Shown here one piece after another: positions 34,008-42,556 of a stretch of 64,000 nt of DNA. Each line of letters opens with the position of its first letter. Positions within the stretch are counted from its first letter, which is position 1. The stretch is from the NCBI GenBank assembly GCA_030655075.1, contig JAURWE010000101.1, positions 62,001 to 126,000 on the forward strand, in the 5' to 3' direction. A program made the translations under genes and the position numbers. Source of the DNA: Pararhizobium sp. (GTDB taxonomy: Bacteria > Pseudomonadota > Alphaproteobacteria > Rhizobiales > Rhizobiaceae). The notes beneath the pieces were generated by a model, which was given only the letters and a program-made list of their open reading frames with translations, was not told the origin of the DNA and made no database searches.

Positions 34008-35519
34008 ATGGATCAATCAACACGGGCTGCAAAAGCCAGAACAGGTGTGACCGGCCTGGACGATATTCTCGCCGGCGGACTTTCGGCCGGGCACGTGTTT
34101 CTGCTTGAAGGCAATCCCGGAGCAGGCAAGACCACGATCGCCCTGCATTTCCTGATCGAAGGCGAAAAACAAGGCGAAACAGGCCTTTATATCACGCTGT
34201 CGGAAACCGAGCGCGAGCTGCGCGAGGGCGCTGCGTCGCATGGCATGGTGCTCGGCGACAAGATCACCGTCTTCGAACTGGCGCCGCCGGAAAGCCTTCT
34301 CGACGACGACCAGCAGCAGAGCCTGCTTTATTCGTCCGATCTCGAACTCGGCGAAACCACAAAGCTGATCTTCGACGCCTTCGAGCGGTTGAAGCCGCAA
34401 CGCGTCGTGCTCGACAGCCTGTCAGAAATCCGTCTTCTCGCTCAGAGTTCGCTGCGCTACCGCCGGCAGATTCTGGCGCTGAAACATTATTTCGCCCGCC
34501 AGGGGGCGACCGTGCTGCTGCTCGACGACCTAACGGCCGACGTGCTGGACAAGACTGTGCACAGCGTCGTGCATGGCGTCGTACACCTAGAAGAGCTGGC
34601 CCCCAATTACGGGCCCGAACGGCGGCGCCTGCGGGTGATCAAATATCGTGGGCAGGCGTATCGCGGTGGCTACCACGATTTTACCATCCGCACCGGCGGC
34701 GTCGTGGTCTATCCCCGGCTGGTGGCGGCCGAACACAAGACGAAATTTTCGCGCGACGCGATGTCGAGCGGCATCGGCGAACTGGACCAGCTTCTCGGCG
34801 GCGGCATAGAGCGCGGCTCGAGTGCGCTGATTCTCGGGCCGGCCGGCACGGGCAAGAGCACTTTCTGTCTGCAATTCGTCGCGGCGGCGCTGGAGCGGGG
34901 CGAAAAGGCGGCGATCTTCATTTTCGACGAGGAACTCGGACTGTTGTTTTCGCGCATGCAGGCGATGAACATCGATCTGCAGGCAATGCGAGACAGCGGC
35001 AGGCTTCATATCGAACAGCTGGATGCGGCCGAAATTTCCCCGGGTGAATTTGCCCACCGGGTGCGCGAGCACGTGGACCGCAACCAGGCCAAGACCGTGC
35101 TGATCGACAGCATCAACGGCTATCAGGCGGCGATGCCCGAAGAGAATGCGCTGATCCTGCACATGCACGAGCTGCTGCAGTATCTGAACCGCCAGGGCGC
35201 CACGACCTTCCTGACGGTTGCCCAGCATGGGCTGGTCGGCGACATGAAATCGCCTGTTGATGTCACCTATCTGGCCGATACGGTCATTCTCTTGCGCTAT
35301 TTCGAGGCGCTCGGCAAAGTCCGCCGCGCCGTGTCCGTCATCAAGAAGCGGACCGGCAGCCACGAAGACACGATCCGCGAGTTCCGCATCAGCCACAACG
35401 GGCTTAAGCTCGGCCTCCCGCTGGATGGTTTTCAGGGTGTTCTGCGCGGTGTGCCGACGCTGGTTTCACAGGCAGGTCCGCTCCTGCCTCATGCCGGTGC
35501 GGGTGATGACAATTCCTGA
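34008..35519 (+). CDS. KaiC-like double-domain RecA-fold ATPase
   Basis: 503 residues with two KaiC/RAD55 domains. Walker A: GNPGAGKTT (Lys41) in the first, GPAGTGKST (Lys283) in the second. The catalytic glutamates are SETERE near residue 67 in domain 1 (only one of the usual pair) and DEEL near residue 308 in domain 2. At the cyanobacterial phosphorylation sites Ser431/Thr432 this protein has Thr420-Tyr421. The C-terminus VIKKRTGSHEDTIREFRIS is KaiC-like. No kaiA or kaiB is adjacent. It overlaps the following histidine kinase by 14 bases, so the two are probably made and act together. The clock function of cyanobacterial KaiC cannot be assumed. Confidence 0.87.
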   Translation: MDQSTRAAKARTGVTGLDDILAGGLSAGHVFLLEGNPGAGKTTIALHFLIEGEKQGETGLYITLSETERELREGAASHGMVLGDKITVFELAPPESLLDDDQQQSLLYSSDLELGETTKLIFDAFERLKPQRVVLDSLSEIRLLAQSSLRYRRQILALKHYFARQGATVLLLDDLTADVLDKTVHSVVHGVVHLEELAPNYGPERRRLRVIKYRGQAYRGGYHDFTIRTGGVVVYPRLVAAEHKTKFSRDAMSSGIGELDQLLGGGIERGSSALILGPAGTGKSTFCLQFVAAALERGEKAAIFIFDEELGLLFSRMQAMNIDLQAMRDSGRLHIEQLDAAEISPGEFAHRVREHVDRNQAKTVLIDSINGYQAAMPEENALILHMHELLQYLNRQGATTFLTVAQHGLVGDMKSPVDVTYLADTVILLRYFEALGKVRRAVSVIKKRTGSHEDTIREFRISHNGLKLGLPLDGFQGVLRGVPTLVSQAGPLLPHAGAGDDNS

Positions 35520-37557
35520 TATCGCAAAAGCGCCGGCCCTGATCTTCGCGCCGCAGGGGCGCGATGCCACCGTTGCACAATCCCTGCTGTGCGAGGCAGG
35601 CATCATGTCCAGCCAGGCGGACGGCCTGGAGGATTTCGCCCGATCGCTGGGAGACGATGTCGGCTTGGCGGTTCTGACCGAAGAGGCGGTCCGCTCGGCC
35701 GATCTGCGTGCGATCGCGACCTGGATCGACGAGCAGCCGAGCTGGTCGGACCTTCCCTTCGTGGTGCTGACGCAGCGCGGCGGCGGACCGGAGCGCAACC
35801 CGGCGGCTGCGCGCCTGTCGGAAGTGCTGCGCAACGTGACATTTCTTGAGCGGCCATTCCATGCGACCACATTCGTCAGCGTGGCGCGCACGGCGCTGAA
35901 GGGGCGGCGGCGGCAGTACGAAGCCCGGGCGCGCATGGAGGATGTGCGCGAAGGCGAACGCATGCTGCAGACGGCGCTTCTTGCCGGGCGGCTCGGAACT
36001 TGGGAACTCGATCTTCAATCCTCGGCGCTGACCACCTCCGACACCTGCCGGGCAATCTTCGGGCGCAAGCCGGAGGATGTGTTCGACTATGCCGCCCTTC
36101 TTTCCAGCATTCACGCGGATGATGTTGAGCGGATGAAGGCGGCCATGCGTGAGACGATCGAGACCGGTGCCGACTATGCCATTGAATACCGGACACTCTG
36201 GCCCGATGGCAGCCTGCACTGGGCGGAAATGCGGGCGCGGCGGGTTTCAACCTTTTCGGAAAGGACTCAAAGGCTGGTCGGCGTCTCTTCTGATATCACC
36301 ACGCGCAAACTTGCCGAAGCGGAACTCATCGATCTCAACGCGACGCTGGAAGAGCGCGTCAACGCCCGCACCCGGGAGCTGAAAGACGCCCACGAAACGC
36401 TGCTCGAGGAAGTGGCGCAGCGCGAAAGCGCCGAGGCGCAGCTGCGCCAGTCGCAGAAAATGGAAGCGATCGGCCATCTGACCGGCGGTGTCGCCCACGA
36501 TTTCAACAACCTCCTGATGGCGATCCTCGGCAATCTCGATCTCTTGCGCAAGCGTCTGGCCGACGACCCGAAGGCCTCGCGGCTGATCGACGGCGCCCTG
36601 CAGGGTGCGCGGCGTGGCGCAGCCCTGACGCAGCGGCTGCTGGCCTTTGCGCGCCGGCAGGACCTGCAGACCGAAGCGGTGAACCTGCCCGCCCTGGTGC
36701 GCGGCGTCCGCGAACTCTTGGAACGGTCGATCGGCCCATCGATTAAGCTCGACATACGGCTGCCGGAGACATTCGCTCCCGTCATGATCGACGGCAACCA
36801 GGTGGAACTGGCGCTGCTCAATCTTGCGGTCAACGCCCGCGACGCGATGCCGGACGGAGGCACGCTCAGGATCGGGCTCGACCTGGTCGAGACCGCCGAT
36901 GCGGAGGATCTGGCGGCCGGGACCTATGCCTGCCTGTCGGTGATCGATACGGGCTTCGGGATGGATGCCGAGACGCTGAACAAGGCCATCGACCCGTTCT
37001 TCTCGACCAAGGAGCTGGGCAAGGGCACCGGACTTGGACTGTCGATGATCCACGGGCTTGCGCTGCAACTGAAGGGCGCGCTGCGGCTGACAAGTACGCC
37101 CGGAAAGGGTACACGGGCAGAACTCTGGCTGCCCACCACCGACATGCCTGCCAGACAAGATCTTCCAGACGCCTCAGAAGTGACCGCCATGACCGATTTG
37201 AAAACACGCATTACCATCATGATCGTCGACGACGATGCCCTGATCGCCATGAGCATCGTCGATATGCTCGAGGATCTCGGCCACGATGTCATCGAAACGA
37301 ACTCCGGGGCGCAGGCGCTTGAGGTTCTCCAGACGGGCAAGCCGATCGACCTGATGATCACGGACTATTCAATGCCGGGCATGACCGGCGCCGAACTTTC
37401 CAAGGCGGCGCTCGCCATGCGGCCGGGCATGCCGATCCTGATTGCCACCGGCTATGCCAACCTGCCGCCAGGCGAGGACATCGACCTTCCGCGCATCGGC
37501 AAGCCCTATACGCAGGACCAGCTAGAAAGCGAGATCGCCAAGATCCTGCCTCACTGA
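35506..37557 (+). CDS. Hybrid sensor histidine kinase: pseudo-receiver - PAS - HisKA - HATPase - REC
   Basis: About 683 residues, cytoplasmic, no membrane segment. Residues 1-125 look like a receiver fold lacking the acceptor Asp (LAVLTEE, Thr58 at that place) and the conserved Lys (FLERPF near 113). A PAS_3-type domain follows (WELDLQ, GRKPEDVF, WPDGSLHWAEMR, about 150-270), a coiled coil, HisKA with His331 (GGVAHDFNN), HATPase_c (NLAVNARDAMP, DTGFGMD, GKGTGLGLS) and a C-terminal receiver with Asp620 (MITDYSMPG) and Lys in IGKPY. The start is uncertain: 35491 (ATG), 35503 (GTG) and 35506 (ATG) are in frame. Overlaps the KaiC-like gene; strong terminator downstream. Confidence 0.88.
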   Translation: MTIPDIAKAPALIFAPQGRDATVAQSLLCEAGIMSSQADGLEDFARSLGDDVGLAVLTEEAVRSADLRAIATWIDEQPSWSDLPFVVLTQRGGGPERNPAAARLSEVLRNVTFLERPFHATTFVSVARTALKGRRRQYEARARMEDVREGERMLQTALLAGRLGTWELDLQSSALTTSDTCRAIFGRKPEDVFDYAALLSSIHADDVERMKAAMRETIETGADYAIEYRTLWPDGSLHWAEMRARRVSTFSERTQRLVGVSSDITTRKLAEAELIDLNATLEERVNARTRELKDAHETLLEEVAQRESAEAQLRQSQKMEAIGHLTGGVAHDFNNLLMAILGNLDLLRKRLADDPKASRLIDGALQGARRGAALTQRLLAFARRQDLQTEAVNLPALVRGVRELLERSIGPSIKLDIRLPETFAPVMIDGNQVELALLNLAVNARDAMPDGGTLRIGLDLVETADAEDLAAGTYACLSVIDTGFGMDAETLNKAIDPFFSTKELGKGTGLGLSMIHGLALQLKGALRLTSTPGKGTRAELWLPTTDMPARQDLPDASEVTAMTDLKTRITIMIVDDDALIAMSIVDMLEDLGHDVIETNSGAQALEVLQTGKPIDLMITDYSMPGMTGAELSKAALAMRPGMPILIATGYANLPPGEDIDLPRIGKPYTQDQLESEIAKILPH

Positions 37558-37600
37558 CAGGCGATCCCGTCGCCTCGACCATTCCGGACATCGCAAAAAA

Positions 37601-37633
37601 GAAGCCCGGCGGAAGGATCCGCCGGGCTTCTTT
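37601..37633. terminator. Bidirectional rho-independent terminator
   Basis: 13-bp perfect stem GAAGCCCGGCGGA (37601-37613) with TCCGCCGGGCTTC (37618-37630), loop 4 nt, TTT after and six A before. It ends the kaiC-kinase unit and also the convergent small gene at 37657-37923. Confidence 0.9.
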
Positions 37634-37656
37634 CATGATCGGCTTTTCAGAAAGGT

Positions 37657-37923
37657 CTATTCGCAAACCTTGATGCGCTTGACGATCAGATTGCCGTAAG
37701 AGTCATAACGGCGGATCTTCTTCCAGAAGCAGACCGGCTCGTAATGGCGGCGCTTATAGTACTTCTTGTGACGACGGTGACCATAATAATGTTCGACCTG
37801 CTGAACACCGTTTGCGTACTGTGTTTCGGTCGGAGCAGCGCGGTAAGCGCCGGCCTCCACTGGTGCGACGCCAGTCAATGCGGCGCTTGCCGCGATGAAA
37901 GCGGCGATGAGCATTCTGCGCAT
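37657..37923 (-). CDS. Small basic secreted protein, 88 aa
   Basis: Signal peptide MRRMLIAAFIAASAALTGVA with cleavage near VEA/GAY, then a strongly basic Tyr/His/Lys-rich segment (HYYGHRRHKKYYKRRHYEP) and a tail with two cysteines (PVCFWKKI, KRIKVCE). Periplasmic or exported. I do not recognise a family with known function; similar small basic secreted proteins are common in rhizobia. It has its own transcript, ending at the shared terminator. Confidence 0.7.
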   Translation of the reverse strand: MRRMLIAAFIAASAALTGVAPVEAGAYRAAPTETQYANGVQQVEHYYGHRRHKKYYKRRHYEPVCFWKKIRRYDSYGNLIVKRIKVCE

Positions 37924-38188
37924 GATTGTTCTCCTTTTCGATCTGCGGGATGAGGTTTCCCAACCCGGAGGAAAATCTCACATAGGGAAGACAACCATTG
38001 TTCCCCGGTGACCCTCACAAAAACGCCTGAAAGCAGAACATTGCCCTCGAGCCTTTTTGCCCTCCTCAGCGACGGAGTGTAGCAGCAGCTTTTCCAGTGT
38101 AAACCCAAGTTATTGCGATCTTTTTGCCCCGGAAGGCGAAAAGGCAACCGATTTTGGGCCTAAATGGAACACAGCCACCGGAACGGCC

Positions 38189-39763
38189 TCAGGTGAGCTT
38201 CCAGGCAATGTAGACGAGCACCACGACGATGGCCCACAGCGCCAGCCGCCCGGAGCGGCTGTGGCGCGCCTCTGCCTTGCCGATCGCTTCGGCCGTTGCC
38301 GCGTCGAAGCGGAACCCGTGTTCGGCCATGGCGGTGATCTCGCGCGAAAAGCGTTCGGTCTTGGCGGCGATTTCGGGAGCGGCTTCGGCCAGGCGCAGGG
38401 CGGCACCGAGGCCGTCGCGCAGATCCGTGACGATGCGCTTCGGCCCGAGATTGTCGCGGATCCATTTGCCAACGACAGGTTCGGATGCCTTCCACATGTT
38501 GAACTGCGGATTGAGCGTGCGGGCGACGCCTTCGACCACGACCATGGTCTTTTGCAGCATCACCAGTTCCGGCTGGGTTTCCATGTCGAACAGGTTGGTG
38601 ACCTCGAACAGCAGGGTGAGCAGCTTGCCCATGGAAATGGTTTCAGCCGGCTGGCCATGGATCGGCTCGCCGATGGCGCGGATCGCCTGGGCGAAGCTGG
38701 CCGCATCGTGGTGGCCCGGAACGTAGCCGGCCTCGAAATGCACGTCGGCGACACGTTTGTAGTCGCGGGTGATGAAGCCGAAGAGGATTTCAGCGAGGAA
38801 GCGCCGTTCCTTCTTGCCCAGGCGCCCGACAATGCCCATGTCGACGGCGACGATGATGCCGGCCGGATCGACGAAAAGATTGCCCTGATGCATGTCGGCG
38901 TGGAAGAAGCCGTCACGCAGCGTGTGGCGCAGGAAGGACTGGATAAGCGTGTCGGCAAGCCCGTTAAGGTCGTAGCCGGCGGCGCGCAATGCAGCGACAT
39001 CGGACATGCGGATGCCGTCGATCCATTCCATGGTGACGACATCGCGGCCGGTGCGCTCCCAGTCGACCGTCGGTACCCGGAAGCCGGGATCGTCCTTGGC
39101 ATTGTCGGCGATTTCCGACAGGGCGGCAGCCTCGAGCCGCAGGTCCATTTCGATCTTGGTGGTCTGCTCCAGCGTGCGGGTGACCTCGACCGGGCGGAGC
39201 CGGCGGGTGTGCGGCAGGAAGCGTTCCTGCAGGCGCGCCACTAGATACATGGCCTCGATATCATTGCCGAAGCGCTGGCGCACGCCGGGGCGGATCACCT
39301 TGACGGCAACCTTCCGGGCGACACCATCCTTCAAGACGACGGCTGGATGGACCTGCGCGATCGAAGCGGCGGCAATCGGCTCGCCGAAACTGACAAACAG
39401 GTCGTCCATGGGGCGGCCGAGCGAGCCGGTGATCGTCTCTTCGGCCGCCTGCATCGGAAAGGTCGCCATGCGGTCCTGCAGGACGGAGAGATCGGCAGCG
39501 AAATCCGCGCCGACGACATCGGGCCGTGTGGCGAGAAACTGGCCGATCTTGACATAGGACGGACCCAGACGCTCGACGGCCTTGGCCAGCCGGTCGCTGC
39601 GGTCGCGGCTGCGGGCGCGATTGCGGGCAAAGAGGCTGGCAGCCGACTGCGCCAGCCGCGCCATGGGGGGCAGGTCTTCCGACGGCAGGGCGGAGACCAC
39701 ACCTTCGCGCACCAGAACCCAGCCGATCCGCACCAGGCGGAGATATGCGCCGAATGTGCTCAT
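38189..39763 (-). CDS. ubiB: Ubiquinone biosynthesis regulatory kinase-like protein UbiB
   Basis: 524 residues of the ABC1/ADCK atypical kinase family. KxGQ motif in YVKIGQFLATRPD near residue 72, the Ala-rich loop PIAAASIAQVH near residue 133, VAVKVIRPG, and HADMHQGNLFVD near residue 292 with IVAVDMGIVG after it. One or two C-terminal membrane helices (LALWAIVVVLVYIAWKL). It is needed for ubiquinone synthesis at the membrane. It follows ubiE by 5 bp, so the pair is an operon. Confidence 0.94.
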   Translation of the reverse strand: MSTFGAYLRLVRIGWVLVREGVVSALPSEDLPPMARLAQSAASLFARNRARSRDRSDRLAKAVERLGPSYVKIGQFLATRPDVVGADFAADLSVLQDRMATFPMQAAEETITGSLGRPMDDLFVSFGEPIAAASIAQVHPAVVLKDGVARKVAVKVIRPGVRQRFGNDIEAMYLVARLQERFLPHTRRLRPVEVTRTLEQTTKIEMDLRLEAAALSEIADNAKDDPGFRVPTVDWERTGRDVVTMEWIDGIRMSDVAALRAAGYDLNGLADTLIQSFLRHTLRDGFFHADMHQGNLFVDPAGIIVAVDMGIVGRLGKKERRFLAEILFGFITRDYKRVADVHFEAGYVPGHHDAASFAQAIRAIGEPIHGQPAETISMGKLLTLLFEVTNLFDMETQPELVMLQKTMVVVEGVARTLNPQFNMWKASEPVVGKWIRDNLGPKRIVTDLRDGLGAALRLAEAAPEIAAKTERFSREITAMAEHGFRFDAATAEAIGKAEARHSRSGRLALWAIVVVLVYIAWKLT

Positions 39764-39768
39764 CGGGC

Positions 39769-40545
39769 TTACAGTTTCCAGCCCGAATGCAGCGCGGCGA
39801 TGCCGCCGGTATAGTTGGTGACGGTGACGCGCGAGAAACCGGCCGTGCCGATCATGGCGGCAAAATCGCGCTGATTGGGGAACTTGCGGATCGATTCGAC
39901 CAGATACTGGTAGGGCTCGGCATCGCCGGTGATGAGCTTGCCGAACTGCGGAATGGCATTGAACGACCAGGCATCATAGACCTTGTCGAGCAGCGGCATC
40001 TCGACCTCGGAGAATTCCAGCACCAGAAGGCGGCCGCCGCGCTTCAGGACGCGATAGGCTTCCGACAGCGCCACGTCGATGCGCGGCACATTGCGGATGC
40101 CGAAGGCGATCGTATAGGCGTCGAAAGAGTTGGGCTCGAAGGGCAGCGCTTCGGCATTGGCCTCGACAAAGGTGAGGTTGGGGGAGAGGCCCTTCTTTTC
40201 GGCACGCGCCGCGCCGACGGCGAGCATCGAGCCATTGATATCGAGCACCGTCGCCTTTGCCTGGCACCCGGATGCCTCGACAATGCGAAAGGCGATATCG
40301 CCGGTGCCGCCCGCCACGTCGAGAACTGTGTAGGCCGTGTCCTTGCGGGGGTTGAGGGCGGCGATCATCGCGTCCTTCCAGACCCGGTGCAGACCGGCGG
40401 ACATGACGTCGTTCATGATGTCGTAGCGCTTGGCGACTTTGTGAAACACATCGTTGACAAGGGTCTGCTTCTCACCCTCGCCGACCTGCCGGAAGCCATA
40501 GGAGGTTTCCATGCCACCATCGGCGGATGTGCGTTGACCTGTCAT
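39769..40545 (-). CDS. ubiE: Ubiquinone/menaquinone C-methyltransferase
   Basis: 258 residues. SAM-dependent methylation of the quinone ring. Motifs: YDIMNDVMSAGLHRVWK near residue 44, VLDVAGGTGDIAFR near residue 76, ANAEALPFEPNSFD near residue 130 and FGIRNVPRIDVALSE near residue 155. The start at 40545 is supported by MTGQRTSADGGMETSYGFRQ and family length. First gene of ubiE-ubiB; divergent from mutM. Confidence 0.95.
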   Translation of the reverse strand: MTGQRTSADGGMETSYGFRQVGEGEKQTLVNDVFHKVAKRYDIMNDVMSAGLHRVWKDAMIAALNPRKDTAYTVLDVAGGTGDIAFRIVEASGCQAKATVLDINGSMLAVGAARAEKKGLSPNLTFVEANAEALPFEPNSFDAYTIAFGIRNVPRIDVALSEAYRVLKRGGRLLVLEFSEVEMPLLDKVYDAWSFNAIPQFGKLITGDAEPYQYLVESIRKFPNQRDFAAMIGTAGFSRVTVTNYTGGIAALHSGWKL

Positions 40546-40703
40546 GCGCGATACTCCGAATAAACCCTGTGCCAGAGACCATAGCGAAATGCGCTGCGGC
40601 ACGCTATCTCTGCGGCTGCGGCATTCGGGCCTGCCCAGCGGTTCTATAAAGGACGCGGCGGCCGAAGGGAATTGCGCGCAGCTGTTGACATGGAGAAATG
40701 CCG

Positions 40704-41594
40704 ATGCCGGAACTGCCGGAAGTGGAAACGGTGAGGCGCGGGCTCGCGCCGGCCATGGAAGGTGCGCGGATCACCCGGGCCGAGCTCCGGCGCGCCGATC
40801 TGCGCTTTCCCTTTCCGGCGGGTTTTGCCGACACGCTGACCGGCCAGCGCATATTGTCGCTGTCGCGCCGGGCGAAATACCTGATGATCGACTTGGAAGG
40901 TGGCGACGTCGTCATCGCCCATCTCGGCATGTCGGGCTCCTTCCGCGTCGAAGAGGGCGCGGAGACCGTGGTTCCCGGCGATTTCCACCATGCCCGCTCC
41001 AAGGACGACAAACATGATCATGTGATCTTCCATCTGGAGGGCGACAGAGGACCGCTCAGAGTGATCTACAACGACCCGCGCCGGTTCGGCTTCATGGACC
41101 TGGCGCGGCGCGAGACGCTGGCCGAACACGCCTTCTTTCGCGGCATGGGCGAGGAGCCGACCGGCAACGTGCTGAATGCCGCCTACCTGGCGGCACGGTT
41201 CAAAGGCAAGGCGCAGCCGCTGAAGAGCGCGCTGCTCGACCAGAAGAACATTGCCGGGCTCGGCAATATCTATGTCTGCGAGGCCCTGTGGCGGGCCAAA
41301 CTGTCACCGCTCAGGGCAGCCGGCACGCTGGTGAGTGCAGGTGGCAAGCCGAAGGCGTCGCTCATCACGCTGACCGACTGCATCCGCGCCGTCATTGCCG
41401 ACGCCATTGCCGCCGGCGGATCGTCGCTTCGCGACCATATCCAGACCGACGGCACGCTTGGCTATTTCCAGCATTCGTTTTCGGTCTATGACCGGCAAGG
41501 CCATGCTTGTCCGACGCCGGGCTGCGGCGGGACGATCGTTCGAACCGTGCAGGCGGGGCGATCGAGCTTCTATTGCCCGGTCTGCCAAAAGTGA
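40704..41594 (+). CDS. mutM: Formamidopyrimidine-DNA glycosylase
   Basis: 296 residues. It removes 8-oxoguanine and formamidopyrimidines. The catalytic N-terminus PELPEVET must be exposed, which fixes the start at 40704 rather than the in-frame ATG two codons upstream (40698). RRAKYLMIDL near residue 56 holds the Lys that contacts DNA, DQKNIAGLGNIYVCEALW near residue 177 is the H2TH region, and a zinc finger closes the protein (CPTPGCGG ... CPVCQK). Followed by rpsT. Confidence 0.95.
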   Translation: MPELPEVETVRRGLAPAMEGARITRAELRRADLRFPFPAGFADTLTGQRILSLSRRAKYLMIDLEGGDVVIAHLGMSGSFRVEEGAETVVPGDFHHARSKDDKHDHVIFHLEGDRGPLRVIYNDPRRFGFMDLARRETLAEHAFFRGMGEEPTGNVLNAAYLAARFKGKAQPLKSALLDQKNIAGLGNIYVCEALWRAKLSPLRAAGTLVSAGGKPKASLITLTDCIRAVIADAIAAGGSSLRDHIQTDGTLGYFQHSFSVYDRQGHACPTPGCGGTIVRTVQAGRSSFYCPVCQK

Positions 41595-41640
41595 GGCCGG
41601 ATTTATCGGGCCGTCACCGGCGCTTTGTCGAAATTCCGCG

Positions 41641-41669
41641 TTGACGCCTGTGCCGTTTCAAGTTATACG
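41641..41669 (+). promoter_or_regulatory. Housekeeping sigma70-type promoter for rpsT
   Basis: TTGACG (41641-41646), 17-bp spacer, TATACG (41664-41669), close to the rhizobial consensus. The start codon of rpsT is at 41795, giving a leader of about 118 nt. Confidence 0.6.
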
Positions 41670-41794
41670 CCGCCCACAGTTTGGAAAGCCGCTTCAAGGG
41701 TTTTCCGATATTGCTCCCGAATTGTTTGGATGACAGGTCGCAGTGACCCGGCGCGCAACAATGGAGCTTGTGTCAGATTTCGAAAGAGGCATCC

Positions 41795-42061
41795 ATGGCC
41801 AATACATCTTCGGCGAAAAAAGCGACCCGTAAAATCGCCGCCCGCACTGCAGTCAACAAGGCCCGCCGTTCGCGCGTTCGTGGTTACGTCCGCAAGGTCG
41901 AAGAAGCCATCGCAACCGGCGATCAGGCCCTGGCCGCCGCTGCTCTGAAGGCAGCCCAGCCCGAGCTGATGCGCGCTTCGACCAAGGGCGTCATGCATGC
42001 CAACACGGCATCGCGCAAGGTGTCGCGTCTGGCATCACGCGTTAAGGCGCTGTCGGCTTAA
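41795..42061 (+). CDS. rpsT: 30S ribosomal protein S20
   Basis: 88 residues, very rich in Ala/Lys/Arg. Starts MANTSSAKKATRKIAARTAV; HANTASRKVSRLASRVKAL at the end is typical of S20. AGAGG lies six bases before the ATG, which decides the start. Own promoter upstream and a strong terminator right after. Located just before dnaA as in most rhizobia. Confidence 0.97.
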   Translation: MANTSSAKKATRKIAARTAVNKARRSRVRGYVRKVEEAIATGDQALAAAALKAAQPELMRASTKGVMHANTASRKVSRLASRVKALSA

Positions 42062-42090
42062 TCACCGCAGAAAACTCTCCAATTTTGATC

Positions 42091-42116
42091 AGCCCGGTCG
42101 CGAGACCGGGCTTTTT
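42091..42116 (+). terminator. Rho-independent terminator of rpsT
   Basis: 9-bp stem AGCCCGGTC (42091-42099) with GACCGGGCT (42104-42112), loop GCGA, then a run of five T. It begins 30 bp after the stop. Confidence 0.9.
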
Positions 42117-42263
42117 GCGTGGACCGTTCACGTTATGGAATAGGCGATGCTAATATGCCTTTCGTGTCAATGGTGTGACAAATTTTTCGCATTAAAATCA
42201 AGTGGTTGCGGATGAATGTTCTAGTGGTCGCAGCCCGGCGCCGGGGCCACGGCGGGCATGGGT

Positions 42264-42556
42264 GAGTCAAGGCAATTTTTTTAAAATTTCTTTTTCGCCA
42301 GCTAAGTTCTCCTGCAGAATCGAAAGCCCTTGATTCAAATGGGATTCTCGATTGGAGGGGGCTGGACGCTGCAAAATGGTGCGCCAGAGTCAACGGCTGG
42401 CGCTTAATTTTCCGTAAAATTCGCGATTGATCTTGCCTGCCGATCCTGCCTAAATGATTTTCACAAGGGGCGCAGACAAGAGCTGTGACGAGCAAAAAAA
42501 CGAACGGTCCACAGAGACTGGCGTTGCTTCAAGTCGGCCCTTTGACGCGGTGACTC
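42264..42556. promoter_or_regulatory. Cluster of GANTC (CcrM methylation) sites upstream of dnaA
   Basis: Six GANTC sites at 42264, 42317, 42332, 42343, 42387 and 42552; five fall within 128 bp. One site per roughly 256 bp or fewer is expected by chance. CcrM methylates GANTC once per cell cycle in Alphaproteobacteria and methylation is known to affect dnaA transcription in Caulobacter. Confidence 0.65.
42404..42418. promoter_or_regulatory. CtrA-like site
   Basis: TTAA-TTTTCCG-TAAA, 7 of 8 fixed positions of the CtrA consensus TTAA-N7-TTAA, inside the dnaA upstream region next to the GANTC cluster. Single site; binding is inferred. Confidence 0.4.

Noticed and set aside
34008..35519. Circadian clock locus kaiABC
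   Set aside because: No kaiA or kaiB in the window and the phosphorylation pair is altered, so a true clock cannot be claimed.
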